From assembly GCA_003169735.1 (NCBI GenBank), contig PNAP01000100.1:1-51102 (forward strand): a stretch of 51,102 nucleotides of DNA. The letters are read 5' to 3'. The position numbers and the translations under genes are program-made. Positions within the stretch are counted from its first letter, which is position 1. Each line of letters begins with the position of its first letter. This document shows positions 7,329 through 14,587 of the stretch, in pieces. The notes beneath the pieces were generated by a model that did no database searches, was not told the origin of the DNA, and saw nothing but the letters and a program-made list of their open reading frames with translations. This DNA comes from Chloroflexota bacterium. Lineage in GTDB: Bacteria; Chloroflexota; Limnocylindria; Limnocylindrales; CSP1-4.

Positions 7329-8276
7329 CTATCCCAGCAGCAACCAGGACACCTTGGTGGCGCTCGTGCGAGACGAGCTCAGGTGGATGGTGATGGTGTC
7401 GAGGGCGGTGTTCTTGGTGAACCATAGGGCGCGGGTGCCGATGTTGGCCATCGGCGTCAGCAGCACGAAGGACCCGACGTTCACGTCGACGCCAAAGGGC
7501 GGGCTGACCGTGACCGAGGTCGACCCCGCTGGAATCATGGCGATTCCCGAAGTGTCGAGCTTGACGCGACCCACCGTCTGGAGTGCGATGCTCGCCGGCG
7601 CTTCGGCATACATAGCCACGCTCGAATCGCTGTACGCATACACCCCGAAGTTCGATGCGCTGGTGCCAGACACCCCGTAGCCGCTGGCGGCAACACCCTC
7701 GACCCCAAAGCCGGAGTCGGTGTGGCCAACCACGCCGCTGCCGCTCGTGGCAATGCCGTTGACCCCACGGCCAGCCGTCGTTTCTCCGGTCACGCCCCGG
7801 GCGCTGTCGTCCTGGGCGGCGTAGCCGTAGACGCCGGTCTTCGCCGGGCTGGCAGGCGGATCGGTGGTGCCACTGTGGCCCTGCAGGCCGGTGTTGCCGG
7901 CGTTGGACTTGCCGAGCACTGCGGCGCGCGAGCCCGAGTAACTCTGGCCGTAGACCCCAGTGCCCGAGGAGCTCAGGCCGGTGACCCCGGTGCCCGAGGA
8001 GCTGCTGCCGTAGACCCCCTGGGCCGAGGAGCTGCTGCCGAAGACCCCGTAGCCCCCGCCGTTCCCGGTACCCGCGAAGGCGCTGCCGTCCGTGGCCGAG
8101 TTGGTGATCGAGGTCACGCCGCCGGACGTGTTGGCGTCTCCCAGCACGACGTAACTTGTTCCGGCGGCAACCGGCTGCGCTCGCCCGAGGCTCCCGGCGA
8201 CCGCCGCTGCGAGACCGCCGGCTAGGCCCGATAAGAAGACACGGCGCGACCGCAGGTTGATGGTGTCGATGGCCAT
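7329..8276 (-). CDS. Tat-exported protein with GVYG-type repeats
   Basis: 315 residues. The N-terminus has a twin-arginine signal (SRRVFLSGLAGGLAAAVAG) ending near AQPVAAG. The middle (about residues 65-215) is built of short repeats of the type SSGTGVYGQS, GSGVVGHTDSGFGVEGV and YGVSGTS, suggesting a repetitive beta structure. The C-terminal 90 residues (GSTSVTVSPPFGVDVN to SWLLLG) form a compact beta-rich domain. Similar repeat proteins occur in phage tail/fibre-like and surface proteins. ATG 8276 is chosen because GGAGGG lies just upstream and it opens the signal peptide. The function is unknown; a surface or matrix role is inferred. A paralogue may end at position 23. Confidence 0.7.
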   Translation of the reverse strand: MAIDTINLRSRRVFLSGLAGGLAAAVAGSLGRAQPVAAGTSYVVLGDANTSGGVTSITNSATDGSAFAGTGNGGGYGVFGSSSSAQGVYGSSSSGTGVTGLSSSGTGVYGQSYSGSRAAVLGKSNAGNTGLQGHSGTTDPPASPAKTGVYGYAAQDDSARGVTGETTAGRGVNGIATSGSGVVGHTDSGFGVEGVAASGYGVSGTSASNFGVYAYSDSSVAMYAEAPASIALQTVGRVKLDTSGIAMIPAGSTSVTVSPPFGVDVNVGSFVLLTPMANIGTRALWFTKNTALDTITIHLSSSRTSATKVSWLLLG

Positions 8277-8409
8277 GGAAGCCCTCCGCGGCGCAAGCGG
8301 ATGGGCTCCGCGGGTGGCCGGGTCGACACTCGCCGCGCGCTGCCGTGAGTGTGGGCTACGCGTCAAGGTAGCCCCCGTCGTCGCCCCGAACTGACCGCAG
8401 ACATGAAGA

Positions 8410-8482
8410 TGCCCCGCCAGCACGTCGCCAGCGGGGCACGAACCTGAGCGCGCCACCTTAGGGAAGGTTTCCACAAGGTGGC
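8410..8482. promoter_or_regulatory. Two hairpins upstream of the Tat-exported protein gene
   Basis: TGCCCCGC/GCGGGGCA (8410-8417 with 8431-8438) and GCCACCTT/AAGGTGGC (8452-8459 with 8475-8482) are perfect 8-bp stems. They lie about 135-205 nt upstream of the minus-strand start at 8276 and could be leader structure or old terminators. No T-runs. Confidence 0.35.
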
Positions 8483-8627
8483 TCGGAAGGGGTGGCAACT
8501 TTCCACCTCTTGCCGCCTTCCGCCACTACGCGCCGGCGGGTACCGGCGACTTCCCGCCCACACCGCGCTTGAGGCGCATCGGGTTCTCTTCCTGGAAGGC
8601 CAGGCCGACGCCGACCAACTCTTCCAG

Positions 8628-8657
8628 CACACGCGCCGATTCCTAAGAAGAGCGCCC
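8628..8657 (-). repeat. GGAATCGGCGCG element, partial copy
   Basis: The complement reads GGCGCTCTTCTTAGGAATCG then GCGCGTGT, matching the core of the copies at 4886, 34533 and 35045 but lacking the long GTCGCGCGCGAC arm. Confidence 0.5.
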
Positions 8658-8668
8658 CGTGTCCACAC

Positions 8669-8790
8669 GACCCGGACACCTTTCACGAAATCACCCGGGC
8701 GGAGCCGATCGCGACGCGCTACGAGCACGGCCAGGTCCATCACGTAGGCGCCTTCGGGCCACTCGCGAATCACATGCGCGAAGGCGCGAA
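8669..8790 (+). pseudogene. Phage terminase large-subunit fragment
   Basis: The plus strand reads TFHEITRAEPIATRYEHG followed by QVHHVGAFGPLANHM. In phage terminase large subunits the nuclease domain carries RAEP, then YEQGRVHHVG and a LEDQM-like stretch near the C-terminus, so this is a clear but short fragment with both sides missing. It runs directly into the 85-bp direct repeat. It shows that a tailed phage or related element was once here. Confidence 0.6.
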
Positions 8791-8824
8791 GGCGCCGCCG
8801 ATGGTGCCCTCGGGCGCCGTTGGG

Positions 8825-9032
8825 GAGCGCCGAAGAACCGCCGACCAAAATGGTTCAAGACCCAAGCCAGCGCCGCGCGCGCGCCCGCGGCGCTGCAATG
8901 TGAGGCATGCGCCTGGCTGGCAGCAGCATGACGCGGGTGACCGTCGGAAGCGCCGAAGAACCGCCGACCAAAATGGTTCAAGACCCGGCCCTCGCGCGCG
9001 CGCGCTAGGCGCTGCAATGTGAGGCACCCGGC
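8825..9032 (+). repeat. Direct repeat of about 85 bp, two units
   Basis: Units at 8825-8910 and 8948-9030 both start with GCGCCGAAGAACCGCCGACC, then AAAATGGTTCAAGACCC, a GC-only tract, and GCGCTGCAATGTGAGGCA. Spacing is about 38 bp. The first 29 bp are the GCCGAAGA element found elsewhere. The units separate the terminase fragment from the methyltransferase fragment. Confidence 0.8.
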
Positions 9033-9170
9033 TCGTATGCCTCGAACTACCGCCATCGCGACGAACGCGCCCCGTTCATGGTCCGCGACCCCTCCTTTCC
9101 CGGCGGGGGCGGCCCGAGTTACGAGGTGCTCCATCCCGTGACCGGCAAGCCGACCCGCGTGCTGGCGGCC
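9033..9170 (+). pseudogene. DNA methyltransferase (type III Mod-like) fragment
   Basis: The frame reads SNYRHRDERAPFMVRDPSFP and then SYEVLHPVTGKPTRV before decaying. The YEVLHPVTGKP segment is typical of the variable region of Mod-type adenine-specific methyltransferases. No DPPY or FxGxG motif is present in the window, so only a short internal piece survives. Its presence next to a terminase fragment suggests phage or mobile-element origin. Confidence 0.55.
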
Positions 9171-9204
9171 TTGCTGAGGCTGAGCTGCCCGAGCAGTCCC
9201 TGCG

Positions 9205-9522
9205 CTACTTCTTCCTGCTCTTGTGGTCTGCCGCTTCGCGCTCCAGGACGGCCAGGCGGGTGTAGTAGTCCGGGAACTCCGTCAGGTGGGCGAGCGCGAT
9301 CCTGCCGGTGACGAGCGGATCGTCCCCGCTGACGTCGGACTCCGGGTTTCGGGGCCCATGTTCGAGCTCGACGCCGAGCCCCAACCGGAACTGCTCAAGA
9401 TCGCACCCTAGCACCCTGAAGTCGATGTCGAGCTCGGTCGCAATGGCGCGCGCCTGATCTTTCGTGAAGTACTGCTTCGTGAGCAGCTCAGCGGTTCCCA
9501 TTGTCGTCTCCTTGGTTGCCAT
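9205..9522 (-). CDS. DUF5661-family protein
   Basis: 105 residues: KQYFTKDQARAIATELDIDF, then LEQFRLGLGVELEHGPRNPE, and ALAHLTEFPDYYTRLAVLE. This order (FT..A..I..L.ID, EQFR.GL.VELEHG, HL.EFPDYYTRL) is the DUF5661 signature, a small, mostly helical family of unknown role that often occurs near phage-like genes. ATG 9522 has AGGGAGAAGG upstream; ATG 9501 is possible. The final KSRKK tail is basic. It appears intact although its surroundings are broken genes. Confidence 0.8.
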   Translation of the reverse strand: MATKETTMGTAELLTKQYFTKDQARAIATELDIDFRVLGCDLEQFRLGLGVELEHGPRNPESDVSGDDPLVTGRIALAHLTEFPDYYTRLAVLEREAADHKSRKK

Positions 9523-9718
9523 GGCCTTCTCCCTTGTAGCCTCGACCGCCCGACGAGGCCCTCGACGACGACCTGTGGCCAACCTGCGGGACGCCACAGA
9601 GACTGCCTCGGGCACCGGGCCTGGAAGGACAATGTTGCTGCCCACACCTTGCCCCGTCATGACGGTCGGTCATCTCCGCCGGGACCTGACCAGACGCCGT
9701 CGAGCGCTCCCGGGCTGA

Positions 9719-9860
9719 CGTCGAGGAGCGCCGAAGACTCCGCCACGAAGATGGTCTCAGTGGGTGTGGCGTCCCAGAGATCGCCGCCCGCGGGGCCTCG
9801 CCAGGACGTCGAGGGGACTCGAACCCCTTTTTTATGACCGGCCAATCGCCAATAACCACC
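9719..9860 (+). repeat. 140-bp dispersed repeat, copy C (best preserved)
   Basis: Same order as copy A. The complement has a perfect tRNA-like T-arm, AGGGG-TTCGAGT-CCCCT, preceded by a run of A. There is no D-arm, anticodon arm or acceptor partner nearby. Confidence 0.75.
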
Positions 9861-9862
9861 GA

Positions 9863-9880
9863 CACCATCACCGGATGGTG
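9863..9880. repeat. Dispersed hairpin CACCATC-ACCG-GATGGTG
   Basis: Perfect 7-bp stem with a 4-nt loop directly after copy C of the 140-bp repeat. It shows a compensated stem change relative to the GATCGTG type. Confidence 0.6.
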
Positions 9881-10014
9881 CGACCACCTCCGCACCTTCA
9901 TCAGCAGAGGTGATCGCTGCTTGACGCGCCTCGGACGTCAGCAGGACGGACGACCCTGTGTGGCTTGGCCGATCCGGGGCGATGTCGCTGCGCCTCCGTC
10001 TTCTGCCCCGCGGT

Positions 10015-12360
10015 CTATGCGCGCTTGCCGATGAACTTGACGGCGTCCTTCTGGGCGGTGTCGCCGACCGAGGTGATGGTCACCAGGCGGGTGACCTTCG
10101 AGCCCACGGTGGCACTCGACTTGACGGTCACCTTGGCCGTGATGAGGTACGTTGCGGCCGGTGCGAGTGACCGTGTGGAATAGGTGCCGGCGACGACCGC
10201 CGCCGTGATGTCCGTGGTGCCCTGGAAGTACTTCACGGTGTACTTGCTCGTGGCCGTCCCGGTGGCCTTGACCGTGAAGCTGTCGGCGCTGGTGCCGTCG
10301 TTCTGGATGGAGATGCCGAAGGTCACGCTGTGCCCTTTCGTGGCCGAGCCGGTCTTGCTCTGACCGACGCCGGTGGTGTCGTAGATGTCGTTGCCGACGA
10401 ACGCGCCGCTGGTGCCCAGCCGGATGCGGCCGTCGGGCTTGCGGACGGCGCCCGGGGTGACGACGATGCCGCTCTGGACCCCGTTGATGCTGCCCGTGAC
10501 CGTGTCGGTCGCGGTCACCGACTGGGTGCCGGCGGTCTTGAGCGTGAGGCTGAAGGTGCCGACACCGTCGGTCAAGGTCGTGTCGGCGGGCAGCACGGCG
10601 GCGCCGTCACTGCTGGTGAAATGGATCGTGCCGGTGTAGCCGGTGGCGGTGTTGCCGTAGCCGTCCTTGGCGGTGACCGTGAGCGTGCCCGCGACCCCCG
10701 CTGTCCGTGGTGAGGTGAGCCCGGCCACCACGAGCGTGGTGGCTGTGGCGGGAGTGACGGAGAGCGTGCCCGTGCCCTTGGCACTGCCATCGGCGCCGGT
10801 GATGGTGTGGTCACCAGCCGCCGTGGACGTGCAACTGGTGCCGGTGCAGGAGCCGCCACCGCTGATGGTGAAGGTGGCGGCGGAGGTGACGTCGCCGAGG
10901 CTGTTGCCATAGGCGTCGAAGCCTTCGGCCGTGTAGCCCTGGCTGCCACCGGCCGTGATCGTCGCGCTCGAGGGGCTGATGACCAGGCGATCGAGGGCGC
11001 CGTGGTTCAGGCCGAAGGCATACAGCTTGCCATCTTGCGACGCGCTATAGACCACGCTGCCGGCGACCGTGGGCGATGAGGTGATGATGCCGCCGGTGCT
11101 GCCTGTCCAGAGTGGCGTGCAGGACCCGCCGCCGCTGGCGCAGCCGACCGCGAAGGCATACAGCTTGCCATCGTAGGACCCGATGTAGACCACACCGTTG
11201 GCGACCGCGGGCGAGGACCAGACGGCACCGCCGGTGCTGCCTGTCCAGATCGGCGTGCAGGACCCGCCGCCGCTGGCGCAGCCGACCGCGAAGGCATACA
11301 GCTTGCCATCCCAGGATCCGACGTAGACCACGCCGTCGGCGACCGCGGGCGAGGACCAGACGCCGCCGCCGGTGCTGCCTGTCCAGATCGGCGCGCAGGT
11401 CTTGGGGCTGCCGCTGCAGCCGGTGACACCGGACGCGTCGAAGGCATACAGCGTGCCATTATCGGACCCGATGTAGACCACGCCGCCGGCGACCGCGGGC
11501 GAGGAGTTGACGTGGCTGCCGGTGGTAGCCGTCCAGATCGGCGTGCAGTACCCGCCGTCGCTCCGGCACCCGACCGCGAAGGCGACCAGCTGGCCGTAGA
11601 AGCTCCCGACGTAGACCACACCGTTGGCGACCGCGGCCGAGGAGCGGGTGGAATCGCCGACGCCGCCCGTCCAGAGTGGCGTACAGGTCCCGCCGTCGCT
11701 CCGGCAGCCGACCGCGTAAGCGGACACGTAGCCGGTGCCGTATGACACGATATAGACCACGCCATCGGCGACCGTGGGCGAGGAGCGGACATCGCCGACG
11801 GCGCCTGTCCAGAGAGGCGTACAGGTCCCGCCGCCGCTGGCGCAGCCGACCGCGAAGGCGTACAGCTTGCCATCAGCGCCCCCGGACCCGACGTAGACCA
11901 CGCCGTCGGCGACCGCGGGCGAGGCCTGGATGCCGATGCCGGTGGTGGCCGTCCAGATCGGCGTGCAGGACCCGCCGTCGCTGGCGCAACCGACCGCGAA
12001 GGCGTACAGGTTGCCGTTGCCCCCGGATCCGACGTAGACCACCCCGTCGGCGACCGTGGCCGAGGAGTAGCTGGTGTTGCCGGTGGCGCCCGTCCACGCC
12101 ACCCCAAGCGAAGCAAGGTTCGAGGGCGACAGGATCGTCTCCGCTGTGTTGTAGCCCTCGTGGGTCGGGCCGTTGCGGAACTGCGTCCAGTCGCCAGCGG
12201 CAGCGGCGACCATGGGCACAGGCACGACTCCGACGAGCAGGAGACCGGACAGCAGGAGTGCGGCGGGGGTCAGGGCCAGGAGGCGGCCCATGGGCCGGCG
12301 CGAGCGGCACGACGCCGTGCGGGTGTCTGGAACGACCGAGACGAGTGACTTCACCTTCAA
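10015..12360 (-). CDS. Secreted PQQ-type beta-propeller protein with Ig-like C-terminus
   Basis: 781 residues. A signal sequence (LLALTPAALLLSGLLLVGVV, cleaved near VAAAAG) is followed by WTQFRNGPTHEGYN, the typical opening of PQQ/BamB-like propellers. Eight blades of about 46-50 residues follow (residues 80-460), each with SSPAVADGVVYVGS, LYAFAVGC and a second cysteine before TPxWTG. The C-terminal 310 residues hold Ig-like/invasin-type beta domains (AGVAGTLTVTAKDGYGNT). The paired cysteines in nearly every blade would be disulfide-bonded outside the cell. GTG 12360 is the long start; ATG 12291 just before the signal is an alternative. No enzyme active site is seen; an adhesive or scaffold role is inferred. 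Confidence 0.75.
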   Translation of the reverse strand: MKVKSLVSVVPDTRTASCRSRRPMGRLLALTPAALLLSGLLLVGVVPVPMVAAAAGDWTQFRNGPTHEGYNTAETILSPSNLASLGVAWTGATGNTSYSSATVADGVVYVGSGGNGNLYAFAVGCASDGGSCTPIWTATTGIGIQASPAVADGVVYVGSGGADGKLYAFAVGCASGGGTCTPLWTGAVGDVRSSPTVADGVVYIVSYGTGYVSAYAVGCRSDGGTCTPLWTGGVGDSTRSSAAVANGVVYVGSFYGQLVAFAVGCRSDGGYCTPIWTATTGSHVNSSPAVAGGVVYIGSDNGTLYAFDASGVTGCSGSPKTCAPIWTGSTGGGVWSSPAVADGVVYVGSWDGKLYAFAVGCASGGGSCTPIWTGSTGGAVWSSPAVANGVVYIGSYDGKLYAFAVGCASGGGSCTPLWTGSTGGIITSSPTVAGSVVYSASQDGKLYAFGLNHGALDRLVISPSSATITAGGSQGYTAEGFDAYGNSLGDVTSAATFTISGGGSCTGTSCTSTAAGDHTITGADGSAKGTGTLSVTPATATTLVVAGLTSPRTAGVAGTLTVTAKDGYGNTATGYTGTIHFTSSDGAAVLPADTTLTDGVGTFSLTLKTAGTQSVTATDTVTGSINGVQSGIVVTPGAVRKPDGRIRLGTSGAFVGNDIYDTTGVGQSKTGSATKGHSVTFGISIQNDGTSADSFTVKATGTATSKYTVKYFQGTTDITAAVVAGTYSTRSLAPAATYLITAKVTVKSSATVGSKVTRLVTITSVGDTAQKDAVKFIGKRA

Positions 12361-12940
12361 CCCCCGCTCCTCTCCATTCGGGCGACCCGTGCCCGGAGAT
12401 CAGCGATGGGCTGGAGACCGCAATCCGCCGGCAAGATCAACGGCCGGCGCGAAGCGGGTGAACCGTCGTGGCAGTGACCACCAAAGCTGCGAGGACCGCG
12501 CTCCCATCGGCAGCCACAGACCTGCGCAGGAGCCGCTGCCAGCGCCCAGCCAGCATCGCTCGCTCCGCCCCAGCAGAGCCACATCAGCGTGACGACACGA
12601 CGCCCTTCTGCCAAGTGCCATCCGGCCCCTTGGGCGCTGGGTGCCGAAGAAACGGGGCGACACTGCGGAGGGCGCAGAAGACGGGCACGATGAGCGCGTC
12701 GTGTGCGCCGCGCGAGGCGATGCGTCCACCGAGGGCGGCCCGCGGGTCGTCATTGATGGCTCGACGGTCGCGCCCGAGACGATCGACAAAGACCGTGTCC
12801 ACGGTGTTGGAGTACCTGGCACAGGTCGGCTGATTGAGCGTAGGCTTCAAGCGCCCGCTATGCGCAGCGACGCCCGAACCGGGCACCCTATGTCGGTGCG
12901 GATGGCAATGTTCTTCAGCTGGAGAGGGGGTCCATCTGCC
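12361..12940. other. No gene recognised
   Basis: The divergent starts of the propeller protein and the next secreted protein bound this 580-bp stretch. Open frames exist on both strands but lack ribosome sites and conserved features. Promoters for both genes should lie here; none is clear by eye. Confidence 0.4.
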
Positions 12941-14191
12941 ATGAGGCTTTTCCCTGCGCGCCATGTCGCCCGTCTGGCCGTCGTCGGCACTCTGGCGTCG
13001 ATGCTGCTCATCGTCGGCCCGATCCCGACGCTGGCGGCTGCGGGTCCGCCGCACGGTGGGGTGACCGTCTTGCAGCCCGTACAGCTGCTGGGGAATCTCC
13101 GTTCGGTCGTTGTCTCAGACACCGTTGCCACAAGTGACACGAGGAACGTGCTCGTCACCGGCTGGGTCAACCTCTTGAACTCGAGCTCGAGCGGGCTCAA
13201 GGTGACGCTGAGCTTCTACCACTCGATCAAGGGGCAACGGACGGTCCACACCGAGAACGAAGTCGTGAACGTCGCGGCACATTCACGTCTGGCCGTTCCC
13301 TTCGGGATGCAATGCAACGAGCTCGGCGCCGGCTCCTACGAATTCGGGGTACTGGCCAAGCCGACCGCCAACGTCACGCTCGAGAGCGCAACCGAAACCG
13401 TGCTCGGTCTCTCGTCGCCCGGTACCTCGGGTTACCTACCCAACGCGATGGCGACACGGACCAGCCATCTGAGTCTCGGAGCCACAGCGAAGAGTGTCCT
13501 TCGGGCGACGCTGACCGTTGGATCGATGGGCCGGTCGCAGGTCAGCTTCACCAACAACGTCCTCGCGCAGGGTTGGGTGAACGTCGTCGGCGGCAGCAGG
13601 AAGACGACCATCAAGCTCGACTACTACATGGACAACCAGCTCATGGGATCAGTCAGCCAGATCGTTGGACCGGATCAGCCGGTGAGCATCCCGTTTTCGC
13701 TTGTCTGCAACGGCGTCACTGCCGGGGACCATGTCTTCAGCGTGAAGCTGACGGCCGGCCTCGCCGGACCGAACACCAGGTCGGGTTTCCTATCGGTCGC
13801 TGGCTTGCCCACGGACGGGACGATCCCGAATGCCAGCTTCAACGGCGACGGCACACCAGTCGCGCTGGGGACGAAGGTCACGCAGCTCCTTCAGACCAAG
13901 CTTGATACAGCCCAGGTCAGCGACGTCTGGATGGGCGGTTGGATCGGCCTGAACAACACCACCGATAAGCCGCTCAGGGTGACCGTGCAGGCGGCGATGG
14001 GCGGTGGTGCGGAGGGTCCAGCACTGCAGGTGACTGTCCCGAAGCACGGCCGGCTGGCCGTCCCATTCGGGCTCGTGTGCAATGCCGAGCCTGCCGGCAG
14101 CATGACGCTCGACGTGCTCGTGTCCTCGAACGGGTCGGGTGTCAGCTACACGGGTGACGGAAACCTGAGCAGCTGGTCCGTAGCGCCATAG
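12941..14191 (+). CDS. Secreted protein with three tandem domains, unknown
   Basis: 416 residues. The signal peptide is RHVARLAVVGTLASMLLIVG ending near TLAAAG. Three domains of about 120 residues then repeat the same pattern: VLVTGWVNLLNSSS / VLAQGWVNVVGGS / VWMGGWIGLNNTT, each followed by a charged beta stretch and by RLAVPFGMQCNE / VSIPFSLVCNG / RLAVPFGLVCNAE. Each domain has one cysteine at the same place. ATG 12941 follows GGAGAGGGGG by about 10 nt and starts the signal peptide, so the upstream extension of the frame is rejected. The domain is not one I can name; it looks like a beta-sandwich. Secretion to the surface is inferred. Confidence 0.65.
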   Translation: MRLFPARHVARLAVVGTLASMLLIVGPIPTLAAAGPPHGGVTVLQPVQLLGNLRSVVVSDTVATSDTRNVLVTGWVNLLNSSSSGLKVTLSFYHSIKGQRTVHTENEVVNVAAHSRLAVPFGMQCNELGAGSYEFGVLAKPTANVTLESATETVLGLSSPGTSGYLPNAMATRTSHLSLGATAKSVLRATLTVGSMGRSQVSFTNNVLAQGWVNVVGGSRKTTIKLDYYMDNQLMGSVSQIVGPDQPVSIPFSLVCNGVTAGDHVFSVKLTAGLAGPNTRSGFLSVAGLPTDGTIPNASFNGDGTPVALGTKVTQLLQTKLDTAQVSDVWMGGWIGLNNTTDKPLRVTVQAAMGGGAEGPALQVTVPKHGRLAVPFGLVCNAEPAGSMTLDVLVSSNGSGVSYTGDGNLSSWSVAP

Positions 14192-14237
14192 ACGCCTCGA
14201 TATAGCACGTCGTCGAGGCTGTCTCTGCTTCCCGGGT

Positions 14238-14527
14238 CAATGAGTGCCCAAATCGACGAGGTGCATCGGTGCTGACCGCGCTCGTCGATGGCGTACCGCG
14301 TGGCAGGCTTGAGGGACTGGTAGCTCAGGGGCCGCGACCTTGCGCGTCTGGCGAACCACGAGCGGCAGCAGGGCTCGGCCGATGCCATGGCCCTCGAAGT
14401 CGAGCGCGAACGTGACCCGAGAACCGGTGCCGTCGTTCAGCGCTTCGATCGACGCGATCGCATCGGGGCGGATCGGTCCGTCGACGCCTCGCGCCGCCCA
14501 ACGGCGGGGACGCCGACCTGCCGACAC
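14238..14527 (-). pseudogene. SRPBCC/polyketide-cyclase-like fragment
   Basis: The minus strand reads GPIRPDAIASIEALNDGTGS, then RVTFALDFEGHGIGRALLPL and VVRQTRK. In SRPBCC proteins the last two strands and C-terminal helix look like this (G.RVTF.L.FEG.G.G.LLLPLV..Q.RK). After RKV the frame changes; SYQSLKPATRYAID in another frame may be the rest of the helix. The N-terminal two-thirds are absent. It is therefore a truncated and frameshifted relic between two intact genes. Confidence 0.5.
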
Positions 14528-14587
14528 GTCGCAGATGGGTCCGTTCGACCTTGCCTGTCCTCGACGCCAAAGTGCTCACTTTGGCGG

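Noticed and set aside
8363-8848. Minus-strand frame with REWPEGAYVMDLAVLVARRD
   Set aside because: Looks protein-like, but it is the antisense of the plus-strand segment that matches terminase (RAEPIATRYEHG, QVHHVG).
9800-9840. A tRNA gene
   Set aside because: Only a T-arm-like 17-mer is present. No anticodon arm, D-arm or 5' acceptor strand can be folded next to it.
11007-12116. Regularly spaced repeats on the DNA level suggesting a CRISPR-like array
   Set aside because: The period is about 140-150 bp and every unit translates in one frame into a propeller blade; there are no short palindromic repeats with unrelated spacers.
12641-12940. N-terminal extension of the triple-domain protein
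   Set aside because: It has no conserved content and would bury the signal peptide 100 residues inside the protein.
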